Below are positions 44,350 through 53,556 of a stretch of DNA of 64,000 bases, one piece after another. The position numbers and the translations under genes were made by a program. Position 1 is the stretch's first letter. Each line of letters opens with the position of its first letter. The DNA lies in contig NZ_JACHCE010000006.1 of NCBI RefSeq assembly GCF_014200605.1, positions 1 through 64,000 of the forward strand, given 5' to 3'. The notes under the pieces were generated by a model. That model worked only from the letters and a program-made list of their open reading frames with translations. It was not told the DNA's origin and searched no databases. Source of the DNA: Pedobacter cryoconitis (GTDB taxonomy: Bacteria; Bacteroidota; Bacteroidia; Sphingobacteriales; Sphingobacteriaceae).

Positions 44350-45075
44350 ATGATTCAGTCTGTTAAGAGAACTTTTGATATCCTTGAATATATCGCTAAA
44401 AATGGCAATATGGTAAGGCTTAATGATATTGCGCAGGCACTTGACCTCAATAAAACTACTGTACACAATTTTTTAGACTCCTTAAAACAACTGGGTTATC
44501 TGGAACAGGATGATCTTAGCCCCCGTTATCAGATTACTCCAAAACTGCAATGTCTTTACGCACCTGACATTTCATCAGCTAAATTAAAGAAAGAATTGCG
44601 TCCTGTACTGGAAAATATCACTGCCGCTACAAAGGAATCCTCTTATCTGGCCATTCAAATGGGTGCATTTTACAGACATGAACTAAAATGTGAACCCAAC
44701 AGAGCAGTAAAGATTTCTTTAAAAATGGGTAAGCCTTATGAAATGACTAAGACCGCAATTGGAAAAGTATTTCTGACCTATTCTGCTTATTTACAAGCTA
44801 ATCAGATCAAATATCACGGCAAAGAACATTTTTCGGGAATGCTGCAGGAAATTAAAGCCATAGAAGATTCAGGTTATGCTTTAGATGTGCAGCAGTATGA
44901 CCAGGATTTAAACTGTGTAGCGGTACCTTTATTCTATCAGCGTAAAATTATAGCTGTTATTTGTGTCTCAGGGCCATCTTACCGTTTCCAAAAACCTCAA
45001 TTTGCCGAAGCTATACGGATAATCAATGATGCTTTGAAAGATTTGAGCAAATACACAACCTGTCTACCTGCTTAA
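44350..45075 (+). CDS. IclR-family transcriptional regulator
   Basis: 241 residues. Winged helix at 1-60 (VKRTFDILEYIAKNGNMVRL, LDLNKTTVHNFLDSLKQLGY), then an IclR ligand domain with AVPLFYQRKIIAVICVSGPS. Typical controller of catabolic genes; the neighbouring aldo/keto reductase is convergent and ends 85 bases away. No target operator was identified. Confidence 0.88.
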   Translation: MIQSVKRTFDILEYIAKNGNMVRLNDIAQALDLNKTTVHNFLDSLKQLGYLEQDDLSPRYQITPKLQCLYAPDISSAKLKKELRPVLENITAATKESSYLAIQMGAFYRHELKCEPNRAVKISLKMGKPYEMTKTAIGKVFLTYSAYLQANQIKYHGKEHFSGMLQEIKAIEDSGYALDVQQYDQDLNCVAVPLFYQRKIIAVICVSGPSYRFQKPQFAEAIRIINDALKDLSKYTTCLPA

Positions 45076-45098
45076 AGATAATTAACTGCTTTAAAAAT

Positions 45099-45134
45099 AA
45101 ATCCTGCCCTTTTAAAAAAGACAGGATTTTATTT
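45099..45134. terminator. Bidirectional terminator
   Basis: AAATCCTG (45099-45106) / CAGGATTT (45122-45129), flanked by A-rich and T-rich tracts so that both strands end in a T run. It serves the convergent IclR gene and aldo/keto reductase gene. Confidence 0.7.
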
Positions 45135-45159
45135 GTGTGATAAACTTCTCCTGTTATGT

Positions 45160-46113
45160 TTAGAAGGCACCTGCTGCATTGAGCAGATCTACAGATGCCT
45201 GGTCCAGTGTCAGTTGTGTAGCTCTGATTAAATCATCCAGCTGCCCGATATTTGTTGCACTTGCAATTGGAGCAGTGATAGCCTGATTTGCTAAAAGCCA
45301 TGCAATGGATACTGCTGCAGGGTTTGTCTTAAATTTTGAAGAGACTTCATCCAGTGCATTTAATATTTTGAACCCACGGTTAGTCATATATCTTTCGACA
45401 AAACCACTCCTTTTACTGTTTTGTAAATCTTCAACCTTTCTATATTTACCGGTCAAAAACCCACTGGCCAATGAGAAGTAATTAATTACACTGATAGAAT
45501 TTGCTGTAGTAACCGGCTTAATATTTTCTTCAAAACCAGCGCGGTCAAACAGATTATATTCTGGCTGAAAGGTTTGATACTGTGGTAAACCATTTGTTTT
45601 ACTGATTTCCAGTGAAGCTTTCAATCGCTCTGCCGTAAAATTTGAAGCCCCGATAATACGGACTTTGCCTGCTTTAATTAATGTTTCATAGGCTTCCAGA
45701 GTTTCTTCAATTGGTGTTTCCAGATCGTCATAATGAGACTGATACAAGTCGATATAATCCGTTTGTAAACGATTTAATGACCCTTCAACAGCCTTAATTA
45801 TATAAGTTTTACTTAAACCCTTTTTGTCTGCACTCAGTTCTGCCCCTACTTTTGTCGCCAATACGATCTGATTCCTTTTTCCTGACTTTTTCAGCCATCT
45901 CCCGATTGCTTTTTCAGATTCTCCGCCTTCCAGGCCATCAACCCATGCAGAATATACGTCGGCTGTATCAATTGCATTAAAACCATTAGCAGTAAAATGG
46001 TCCAGCAGTTTGAAAGTCATCTGATCATCGGCCGTCCAGCCAAATATGTTAGTTCCAAATACCAAAGGAGCAATACTAATATCTGAGGCACCTAATTTTC
46101 TTTTTTGTATCAT
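45160..46113 (-). CDS. Aldo/keto reductase (YajO/AKR13-like)
   Basis: 317 residues of the potassium-channel-beta/YajO branch: FNAIDTADVYSAW with Asp and Tyr, LATKVG with Lys, LYQSHYDD with His, and the NADPH end SATNIGQLDDLIRATQLTLD. It reduces aldehydes or ketones using NADPH; substrate unknown. It appears to be a single-gene unit. The AT-rich 270 bases before its start contain no clear regulator site. Confidence 0.9.
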   Translation of the reverse strand: MIQKRKLGASDISIAPLVFGTNIFGWTADDQMTFKLLDHFTANGFNAIDTADVYSAWVDGLEGGESEKAIGRWLKKSGKRNQIVLATKVGAELSADKKGLSKTYIIKAVEGSLNRLQTDYIDLYQSHYDDLETPIEETLEAYETLIKAGKVRIIGASNFTAERLKASLEISKTNGLPQYQTFQPEYNLFDRAGFEENIKPVTTANSISVINYFSLASGFLTGKYRKVEDLQNSKRSGFVERYMTNRGFKILNALDEVSSKFKTNPAAVSIAWLLANQAITAPIASATNIGQLDDLIRATQLTLDQASVDLLNAAGAF

Positions 46114-46388
46114 GATTAATCATTTATATCTACAGGCCAAATTATAACATTAATAAACAAATGAAGACACAATAAATAGAAAACACACATTTGTTCTGCA
46201 TTATTGAACTTATTACAAACTGAATGATTATATATAGTATAATTTCAATAACAGATTTTGACCAGATTTTGCTAAAAGGTATTAAAAACACCTGTTAATG
46301 AGTCGCTTGTTTCCTGAAAAGTCACTTTATATATTGGCTCAGATTTTCAAAAAAATCATCCTTTTCTTAATATAAATAAAGATTGCAT

Positions 46389-46556
46389 ATGGTTAAAAAA
46401 CTACCAATCCATCTCCTTAAAGGACTCATCAAATTCACCCCCGAACAACTTGAAAAGCATCTCAAAGAACAAGAAGGAAAATTCTTTGACTTAGGTAAAT
46501 GGAATAGCGAGAGTCACAGTTCAGGTATTTTTATTGACCTTTCTCAAATCAGATAG
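46389..46556 (+). CDS. Small hypothetical protein (55 residues)
   Basis: ATG 46389 to TAG 46554-46556 gives MVKKLPIHLLKGLIKFTPEQ plus LEKHLKEQEGKFFDLGKW and a polar end. The EQLEKHLKEQEGKF helix is convincing protein. No homologue recalled, and no good ribosome binding site. It may be a real small gene or the 5' part of a truncated one. It is convergent with the AraC gene. Confidence 0.4.
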   Translation: MVKKLPIHLLKGLIKFTPEQLEKHLKEQEGKFFDLGKWNSESHSSGIFIDLSQIR

Positions 46557-46596
46557 GTAAATATCAGTGCGGCAACCATACTATTGATCATACAGC

Positions 46597-47430
46597 TTAT
46601 TTTTTACGGGAATCCTTAGGGTTCCCGCCCCCCTGATTTTTAAAAAACTTATTGAAATGACTTAAATCTGTGAAGCCAAATTCATTACTGATCTCTTTCA
46701 TCATCAGGCCGCTGAACTTTAACCTGTTTTCTATCAGTTTGAATTTATAGTCACCAATATATTTTTTAACAGAGATACCCATTTGTCTTTTAAATGAACT
46801 GCTTAAATGATTTGGCGATAGATTAAATTGTTTTGATAAGGCACTTAAACGCAAACTTTCAGGAGTTTGAATATTCACATGAATATAATTCATCATTTCA
46901 ATGAACAAACTTCCGTGAGGTAAATTACCGGGAATCAGCTGATAGATAGCATTTCTTTTAATTATAGCAAAAACACTGCGGATCAAATAAAAAATAACTT
47001 CATTTGAAGTATTGTTTTCCTTCCATTCTCTAACAATCATCCATATGATATAATCAATTTTATCAATTTCATCTTCAGACTTTACCAGACGGGAATCATA
47101 TGTATTACTGATTACTAATAAATGATCAATTAGTTTATTCCATTCATTTTTGACAGACTCATTAGATGTCCCGTCCAGATAAACATTGCTGAATTTTAAA
47201 ACACTGAACTCTGTTTCTTTGTGAATGATTAAAGTATGGTAATCATCCGGAGCAAGCAAAAACAGACATTTACCCTCATAAGGGTTAAGTTCCCCGTTTA
47301 ATTCATGGTATCCACTCCCCGAATGAATAAACATCAGCTCAAAATGATTATGGTTATGCACCGGATATGGCCAGGTGTCTGTTTTAAAATGCCTGATAAA
47401 AAGAGGCTCATGCTGGATAAATCTTTCCAA
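46597..47430 (-). CDS. AraC-family transcriptional regulator
   Basis: 277 residues: cupin-type sensor (HNHNHFELMFIHSGSGYHEL; LFLLAPDDYHTLII) and two helix-turn-helix motifs (LSALSKQFNLSPNHLSSSFK; ISNEFGFTDLSHFNKFFKNQ), ending GGNPKDSRKK. Divergent from the MFS transporter gene with only 88 bases between, so it probably controls that gene. Confidence 0.9.
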   Translation of the reverse strand: MERFIQHEPLFIRHFKTDTWPYPVHNHNHFELMFIHSGSGYHELNGELNPYEGKCLFLLAPDDYHTLIIHKETEFSVLKFSNVYLDGTSNESVKNEWNKLIDHLLVISNTYDSRLVKSEDEIDKIDYIIWMIVREWKENNTSNEVIFYLIRSVFAIIKRNAIYQLIPGNLPHGSLFIEMMNYIHVNIQTPESLRLSALSKQFNLSPNHLSSSFKRQMGISVKKYIGDYKFKLIENRLKFSGLMMKEISNEFGFTDLSHFNKFFKNQGGGNPKDSRKK

Positions 47431-47443
47431 TTGATATTTTTTA

Positions 47444-47496
47444 CAAATATACTGTTTAAATGTACAATTTGTAATCCCCCACTAAACGTACGTTTG
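47444..47496. promoter_or_regulatory. Divergent promoter region for AraC and MFS genes
   Basis: Minus strand: TATATTTG (47444-47451), -7 for the AraC gene. Plus strand: TTTG (47468-47471) and TACGTTTG (47489-47496), the pair for the MFS gene, 17 bases apart. A 12-bp perfect palindrome AAACGTACGTTT (47484-47495) covers the plus -7 element, and ACAAAT (47443-47448) / ATTTGT (47467-47472) is a second dyad. Both may be operators. Confidence 0.6.
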
Positions 47497-47518
47497 TATT
47501 AAGAATCAGAAAAAAAAC

Positions 47519-48691
47519 ATGACATCGGAAAAACCAAACTTACATCCTGCTATCATTCCATTAATGGCAGTATCAGCGGGAGTTATAGTTGCAAATATTT
47601 ATTATAATCAACCTATCTTAAATGAAATCGGACAATCCTTACATGTAAGTGAGAGTCAGATAGGCAGAATATCTATGCTTTCACAGCTCGGATACGGTCT
47701 TGGTATGTTTTTTTTACTGCCATTGGGCGATAAACTAAACCGCAAAAATCTGATCCTCCTGCTTTGCGGTTTGCTCATACTCACTCTTGTACTTTTTGCT
47801 TATTCATCCAGCCTTACCGTAATATGTTTACTCAGCTTTCTCGTTGGGCTTTTCTCTACACCTGCTCAGATTATTTTACCGATGGCGGCAACATTGGGTA
47901 AAGAAAACAGGGGTAAAAATGTAGGAAAGGTCTTTAGTGGTATACTGGTTGGTATTCTCGGTGCAAGAGTATTAAGTGGTCTGATCACTGAGTGGCTCGG
48001 ATGGAGATATGTATATGGCATCTCAGCTTTTATGGTTTTGACAATGAGTATATTGTTAAAGCTATATCTACCAGAAGTAACACCCAGATTTAAAGGAAGT
48101 TATTTAAGTCTTTTAAAATCTACCCTGGCACTGGTCAAAGAATACAGGGTTTTAAGACAGGCCGCCTTATTAGGAGCTTTTACTTTTGGTGTGTTCTGCT
48201 CTTTCTGGACCACGTTAACCTTCCATTTAAGTAGTCCTCCATTAAATTACCATACCGGAACTATAGGTTTATTTGGTCTGATAGCTATTGGCGGTGCATT
48301 GGTAGCACCCTATTTTGGTAAACTGGCAGATAAAGGGAATGTTTATGGTTCTTTACTGCTAACTGTTTCAATGATTATCGGAAGTATCATTCTGATCAAG
48401 ATTTTCCCTTATTCCATACCAGTTTTGATTGTCAGTGTTTTCTTTTTAGATATTGGTGTTCAAGCCACACAAATCACCAATTTTACCCGCATTTATAGTC
48501 TTCATGAAGATGCACACAGCCGGTTAAATACGATTTACATGACCACATACTTTATTGGTGCGGCCGTGGGTACTTTTTTTGGTCTGTTAAGCTGGAAATT
48601 AGGACAATGGAGTCTTTCAACTTCTCAGATGTTGTTATGGAGTTGTATTGCATTGTTGATCGTAATGGTGTCTAAACGTTATAAATCATGA
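47519..48691 (+). CDS. MFS transporter
   Basis: 390 residues, 12 predicted membrane helices, with the loop GDKLNRKNLILLLC between helices 2 and 3 (motif A, modified) and a second-half repeat. Similar proteins are sugar or drug exporters; substrate cannot be read. Its last 4 bases overlap the phosphoesterase start (ATGA), making a two-gene operon. Controlled probably by the divergent AraC protein. Confidence 0.88.
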   Translation: MTSEKPNLHPAIIPLMAVSAGVIVANIYYNQPILNEIGQSLHVSESQIGRISMLSQLGYGLGMFFLLPLGDKLNRKNLILLLCGLLILTLVLFAYSSSLTVICLLSFLVGLFSTPAQIILPMAATLGKENRGKNVGKVFSGILVGILGARVLSGLITEWLGWRYVYGISAFMVLTMSILLKLYLPEVTPRFKGSYLSLLKSTLALVKEYRVLRQAALLGAFTFGVFCSFWTTLTFHLSSPPLNYHTGTIGLFGLIAIGGALVAPYFGKLADKGNVYGSLLLTVSMIIGSIILIKIFPYSIPVLIVSVFFLDIGVQATQITNFTRIYSLHEDAHSRLNTIYMTTYFIGAAVGTFFGLLSWKLGQWSLSTSQMLLWSCIALLIVMVSKRYKS

Positions 48692-49431
48692 GCCTGATAG
48701 CTATTTTTAGTGATGTTCATGGAAATCTGCCTGCACTTCAGGCTGTTTTAAAGGATATTGAAAAAAGAAAAGCCGATCAGGTATATTGCCTTGGAGACCT
48801 GGTAGATTTTGCTCCCTGGACCAATGAAGTGATTGAAACCATCAGAGCGCTGCAAATTCCGTGTCTGATGGGCAACCATGATGAAAGAATAGCTTTTGAC
48901 TATGAAATTATTCCACTGCAGAAACATAATCAGCAAGAGACTAAAGCAAGGGCAGCAGCAATTAATTATACAAAACGTACAATTAAGGAAGAGTGCAAAG
49001 CCTATCTGGCAGGCCTTCCGCGTCAGATGAAATTAACTTATAACATTAAAGGAATTCCTGTTAATCTAAGGCTAGTACATGGCAGTACCAGAAGTAACGA
49101 AGAATACATTTATGAAAATCACGATCTGAATGATATCTATGAAATGTTAGGTGAGCAGCAGACAGATATACTTGTTATGGGGCATACACATGAGTCTTAT
49201 ATCAGAACAATTGCTTCCAGAACCAGAAATATGGATCAGATAATTATCAATTGTGGCTCTGCCGGCAGATCGAAAGAAGGAAAACCACTGGCAACTTATC
49301 TTTTAATAGCTATCAGTGAAGAAGGTATAAAACCAGAACTTATCAAATTAGCATATCCGGTAAATAAAGTGATCAATGGAATTTTAGAAAGTGATATTCC
49401 CGACTTTTATGCTGATTTCTTAAAGAGTTAG
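48688..49431 (+). CDS. Metallophosphoesterase (YfcE-like)
   Basis: 247 residues: FSDVHGNLPALQAV, CLGDLVDFAP, LMGNHDERI, RLVHGSTRS, and VMGHTHESYI, the complete di-metal phosphoesterase set of the YfcE/DR1281-like branch. Translationally coupled to the MFS gene (overlap ATGA). It is not close to the other phosphoesterase at 36488. Confidence 0.88.
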   Translation: MSLIAIFSDVHGNLPALQAVLKDIEKRKADQVYCLGDLVDFAPWTNEVIETIRALQIPCLMGNHDERIAFDYEIIPLQKHNQQETKARAAAINYTKRTIKEECKAYLAGLPRQMKLTYNIKGIPVNLRLVHGSTRSNEEYIYENHDLNDIYEMLGEQQTDILVMGHTHESYIRTIASRTRNMDQIIINCGSAGRSKEGKPLATYLLIAISEEGIKPELIKLAYPVNKVINGILESDIPDFYADFLKS

Positions 49432-49517
49432 CTATTATTTCTGGCGGGCTTATATAATATTGCGGGCTGCTCAAATAATATAACTATTTTAGTGATGTTA
49501 AAACCAATAACCGGTAA

Positions 49518-50666
49518 ATGAGCAATAATAATTTAATAAGTATCATCAGTCTGATTGCAGTTTTTGTCTCCTTACTTTTAGCATTTTTCCTTTTAACAGT
49601 CTCAACAAAAAATAAATTAGCTAACATCCTTCTAGCATCTTTTATCATTCTCAATGCAATTGATCTAAGCGGCTGGTTTATATTTTATATCACAAAAGAC
49701 TATCCGAATATAGAAGTATTCAGATGGTCAACATCCTGGCTGATCAATCCCCTGTTCTATTTATATGCTTTATCTATCTGCTTTTCTGATTTCAGGTTAA
49801 AGATTAAACATCTTCTGCATGCTATTCCTTTCCTGCTTGACAACCTGGTTTTACTGTTCAAAGTTTACGTGGTAGATTTAGCTTCAAAAATCCATTTTCT
49901 TGAAAATTACCGGGATAGTGCTATGCGCCAAATCCTTCTTATTGGAGGGCATCTTCAATTTGCATACTATATTATCGCGATTTTTTTTATATTAAGAAGG
50001 TATAAAAAGATCTATCAGGAAAACTATACTGATAATACTACGATTACTTATAAATGGTTATTTCAGCTTACTGTAGTCATTGTTATCGTCCATTCTATTG
50101 TTATGTTCAAAGACTTTCTAATGTTTAACGGAAGCAATGATGTTTTTAACAAGGCACAAATTATTGTCGGGATTAACGCCGTATTTATTTTATGCTGGTT
50201 TGTTTTAAAAGCTTTATATAGTCCGGATTTGTTCAGAGGTATAGATTCAAGAATTCAGCCCGCAGGAAATCTGGCGACCGAAACTGCTGTAAACACCCAA
50301 ATTGTAAAAGGGATTGTAAGTTTAGAAAACAAAGAAGATATTTTAAGGATTAAGGAATATATGGTTCAGCATGAGCCATATTTAGAACCGTCTCTTACGA
50401 TACAGGATCTTGCTGATCAAATCAATGTACCTGTCCGGGATTTATCAATCTTAATTAACAACCAGCTTGGCCAGCACTTTTTCGATTTTGTAAATGAATA
50501 CCGAATCGAAAAAGCAATGAAAATCCTGAAAGATCCCGCAAGAAGTAATCTGACTATTCTTGAAGTTCTGTATGAAATAGGCTTTAATTCAAAATCCTCT
50601 TTTAATACTTCATTCAAGAAGCATACAAATCTGACGCCAACAGCATATCGGCAAAAACACTCCTGA
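49518..50666 (+). CDS. Membrane-bound AraC-type regulator
   Basis: 382 residues: seven membrane helices in the first 235, then a cytoplasmic linker and an AraC helix-turn-helix domain at 285-382 (LTIQDLADQINVPVRDLSIL; VLYEIGFNSKSSFNTSFKKH). A sensor-regulator seen mainly in Bacteroidota. Its ligand and target are unknown. The NTF2-like gene downstream, with direct repeats before it, is a candidate target. Confidence 0.88.
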   Translation: MSNNNLISIISLIAVFVSLLLAFFLLTVSTKNKLANILLASFIILNAIDLSGWFIFYITKDYPNIEVFRWSTSWLINPLFYLYALSICFSDFRLKIKHLLHAIPFLLDNLVLLFKVYVVDLASKIHFLENYRDSAMRQILLIGGHLQFAYYIIAIFFILRRYKKIYQENYTDNTTITYKWLFQLTVVIVIVHSIVMFKDFLMFNGSNDVFNKAQIIVGINAVFILCWFVLKALYSPDLFRGIDSRIQPAGNLATETAVNTQIVKGIVSLENKEDILRIKEYMVQHEPYLEPSLTIQDLADQINVPVRDLSILINNQLGQHFFDFVNEYRIEKAMKILKDPARSNLTILEVLYEIGFNSKSSFNTSFKKHTNLTPTAYRQKHS

Positions 50667-50801
50667 TAATTTAGGACTGTTTATTATAAATACTGAACAA
50701 TCAACTCTGAATCTCAGTAACCAAAAAACTATTTTTCTCCAGAAACAGATATAAAATCAAGTATAACCGGTATAAAACAAATAGCATTTTTGGCTGGGTT
50801 T

Positions 50802-50821
50802 TGTAGGGGTACTGTAGGGGT
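50802..50821. repeat. Direct repeat TGTAGGGGT x2 upstream of an NTF2-like gene
   Basis: TGTAGGGGT at 50802-50810 and 50813-50821, 11 bases apart, one helical turn. It lies about 115 bases before the ATG at 50935 and 135 bases after the membrane AraC gene. Likely binding site of a dimeric regulator. Confidence 0.45.
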
Positions 50822-50934
50822 TGTGTTATCTTGAATGATGTAACCTGCTCCAGTGAATAGTCCAAAATTTGCCATTGATCATCTATTGTACGGCCATTTA
50901 TCCATTGATAGTTTTGCAGGATAAAAAAACAATA

Positions 50935-51327
50935 ATGAAAGATTACAAATCACGCTTAAAAGAGGTTTTCTCAGAGGTACTTGAAAGTTCAGTTTACAAT
51001 GAGATTCTTGTCAGAAAACACTTTAGTCAGGACTACATTCAGCATGTGGATGGCAAAACATTGCATTTTGATAGCTTCCTTCAACATATGAAAGCTTTAA
51101 AACAAGACGGATCAGAATTACTGATTGATATTAAAACATTAGTCCAGGAAGGCAATACAGTCTTTTCAAATCATCTGGTTAACGTAACTACCATAGAGAA
51201 CAGGAAAACCCAGATACAGGTAATCGGCGAATTTCGTTTTCAGGGAGACCAAATATGCTATTGCGATGAGCTCACTCATTTAATTAGCGGGGACCCTAAA
51301 GACAAGGACCTCGGATCAAGAGTTTAG
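50935..51327 (+). CDS. SnoaL/NTF2-like protein
   Basis: I use ATG 50935 (MKDYKSRLKEVFSEVLESSV); the longer frame adds 22 unlike residues. The 130-residue product resembles SnoaL-like proteins: ILVRKHFSQDYIQHVDGKTL, LLIDIKTLVQEGNTVFSNHL, IGEFRFQGDQICYCDELTHL. Such folds bind small molecules or act as isomerases. It ends before a bidirectional terminator. Confidence 0.75.
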   Translation: MKDYKSRLKEVFSEVLESSVYNEILVRKHFSQDYIQHVDGKTLHFDSFLQHMKALKQDGSELLIDIKTLVQEGNTVFSNHLVNVTTIENRKTQIQVIGEFRFQGDQICYCDELTHLISGDPKDKDLGSRV

Positions 51328-51328
51328 A

Positions 51329-51367
51329 TTTTAAGGGGTTGACTACAAAAAAGTTAACCCCTTAAAA
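51329..51367. terminator. Bidirectional terminator
   Basis: A 12-bp perfect stem TTTTAAGGGGTT (51329-51340) / AACCCCTTAAAA (51356-51367). T tracts on both strands and convergent genes on either side. Confidence 0.75.
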
Positions 51368-51372
51368 ATCTA

Positions 51373-51891
51373 TTAATTTTCTTTTATCATATATACCATT
51401 TGTATATCCAGGTCAATTAAATTATTCCCCTCAACCCCTCCGGTAAATCCATTATCCTCAAAAAAAGATAACATCGGGCTCTCTGTCTGTTCAGTTAGCC
51501 ATAGTGCTTCATATCCCTTTCCAATCGATAAGCATTTATCCAGTAAAGATTGTTTAGCCGCACCTGCAAGGTCAGATTTTAGAATACAAAAATCTGCAAT
51601 ACAGACTGCCTTTTTATCCTTCAGCGGCTCTGGTCTTTTTCCCTGAGTAGTCACAAATGCATATCCGACGGCTTTTTCATCTGCATAAACAACTAACCAT
51701 TGATTGCCAAAACTATTCATTTCATCAATGATATGTTTAGGGTTATAAATGGTTGAAATATAATTTTCAATCGCCTCATCAGAAACCAGATGAGCGTATT
51801 TTTCTATCGTAATCGTCCTGGTAAGGTGTAATAATTCATCAATTGCATCTTCGGTTGCTACTTTGAATTTAGTGATAATCTTATGACTCAT
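51373..51891 (-). CDS. GNAT-family N-acetyltransferase
   Basis: 172 residues: NQWLVVYADEKAVGYAFVTT, then the core strand VCIADFCILKSDLAGAAKQS (the acetyl-CoA loop is loose), and ALWLTEQTESPMLSFFEDNGF near the end. A second GNAT in the window, not close to the one at 14103. Acceptor unknown. Confidence 0.78.
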   Translation of the reverse strand: MSHKIITKFKVATEDAIDELLHLTRTITIEKYAHLVSDEAIENYISTIYNPKHIIDEMNSFGNQWLVVYADEKAVGYAFVTTQGKRPEPLKDKKAVCIADFCILKSDLAGAAKQSLLDKCLSIGKGYEALWLTEQTESPMLSFFEDNGFTGGVEGNNLIDLDIQMVYMIKEN

Positions 51892-51998
51892 AATCTGAAA
51901 TTTAAAAGCTCAAAGGTAAACCAGGCCATAAATAAATACAGATACACTTTTTTGCTAAATAACAGATACAGCTTTATATCCGGCAATTATTAAAATAT

Positions 51999-53408
51999 TT
52001 ATTCCAGGTTTTTTCCCGCAAGTTGTAATCTTTCAATTCGTTTTGCAGAATACTGATCAGCAAAAACTATTCTGAAAAATCTTTTAAAGCTATTAGAGAA
52101 AGAGAAGGTTACCCCAGGCGTAAATTTCACACCTACCTGTTCGCAATGCAGATAAAAATCATTAGTATTTATACGCTCAGGCAGCTGTACCCAGATATTA
52201 TATCCTCCCGCAGGTACAATAACCTTTGTCCCTGACGGGAAAAAGGTATTGAGCAAATTAATTGTCCGGTAAGCATTCTTTGATAACTGTGTCCGGAATG
52301 TCCTGAGATGTCTGTCATAACTATCTGTGCTTAAAAGCTTGTTCACTGTTTCCTGATAGACAGGAGAAACTGTGCTGCCTGTTGAAAATTTCACCTGCTC
52401 TGCTTTCTGAAGAAACTGTCCCGCAGACAACCAGCCAAGGCGTATTCCAGCAGCGAGTGTTTTAGCATAAGAAGAATAAGTCATCACTAAACCACTCTCA
52501 TCAAATGATTTGATATTAGAAGGTCTTTGTCCATTAAAATATAAATCGCCATAAATATCATTTTCAATCAAAGCTATTCCATATTGCTGTGCAACAGCAA
52601 GCAATTCTTTCTTTTGAGCATCAGTTAATAACAGACCTGTAGGATTCTGAAAATTCGGGGTAACAACAATTGCTTTAATAGCTGTTCCGGTGCATGCTTT
52701 TTTCAGATAAGCTATATCAAATCCGGTCTGAAAATCCATAGGAATTTCTATCACTTTTAATTGTAAAGTCTTAATCACCTGCAACACAGAAAACACACAG
52801 GGACTTTCTACTGCAACAATATCACCAGCAGCACAGACTGATACCAGGGCGATATAAAGGGCCTGAAGGGCCCCATCAGTAATAATTAACTCTCCGGCAT
52901 TTAAATTCGTATTATAAGGAGCAGCATGTCTGCATATATTGTCTTTCAACTCTACAGATCCCCCGGAAGGATAATATCTTAATAATTTGGCTCCTTGTTC
53001 TCTGATGATCTGCTGCATGGTTCGCAGGATCAGTTTTTGGGGTATCAATAAATCCCCCGGAGCAGCAACATTAAATTCAGTCAGGGAATTCCGGCCAGCG
53101 CGCAACGAAGTAGTCAATGACAGGTTATGCTCAAATACAGCATCCCTGATGATCACTTTTTTCTCTGCCCCGGGAACACTGATCTGATTTTCAGGCAAAT
53201 TGGAAACGTAATAGCCGGATTTATGAATACTTTCCACCAAACCTCTGATCATCAGATACTCATAACCTTGCTGAACAGTTCCTGTACTCATAGAAAACTC
53301 TTTCATCAATGTTCTTACCGAGGGAAGTTTATGCCCTGATTTATAAATCCCCCCTCTTATTTTTGCTTCAATTGCAGCAGTAAATTTTTCGTACCGGTAT
53401 GGTTTCAT
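51999..53408 (-). CDS. MocR/PdxR-type GntR-aminotransferase regulator
   Basis: 469 residues. N-terminal GntR winged helix (GIYKSGHKLPSVRTLMKEFS, GTVQQGYEYLMIRGLV), then a full aminotransferase class I/II fold with YYPSGGSVELK, VVTPNFQNPTG, and the PLP lysine in YSSYAKTLAAGIRLGW. MocR proteins use PLP as effector; targets include PdxST, GABA and taurine genes. None is nearby. Possibly autoregulated. Confidence 0.9.
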   Translation of the reverse strand: MKPYRYEKFTAAIEAKIRGGIYKSGHKLPSVRTLMKEFSMSTGTVQQGYEYLMIRGLVESIHKSGYYVSNLPENQISVPGAEKKVIIRDAVFEHNLSLTTSLRAGRNSLTEFNVAAPGDLLIPQKLILRTMQQIIREQGAKLLRYYPSGGSVELKDNICRHAAPYNTNLNAGELIITDGALQALYIALVSVCAAGDIVAVESPCVFSVLQVIKTLQLKVIEIPMDFQTGFDIAYLKKACTGTAIKAIVVTPNFQNPTGLLLTDAQKKELLAVAQQYGIALIENDIYGDLYFNGQRPSNIKSFDESGLVMTYSSYAKTLAAGIRLGWLSAGQFLQKAEQVKFSTGSTVSPVYQETVNKLLSTDSYDRHLRTFRTQLSKNAYRTINLLNTFFPSGTKVIVPAGGYNIWVQLPERINTNDFYLHCEQVGVKFTPGVTFSFSNSFKRFFRIVFADQYSAKRIERLQLAGKNLE

Positions 53409-53556
53409 AAACGACCTGTATCTGTCAATTTTCCAATAATCAACAATTATTCAAATGTAGTTAAATAATAGAAATGAACTTTTTTAATAATTATATAAAC
53501 AATACGGCACGGCATTTGGTTAAGCTATTATTAAATACTAATCATTTTCGCTTATA

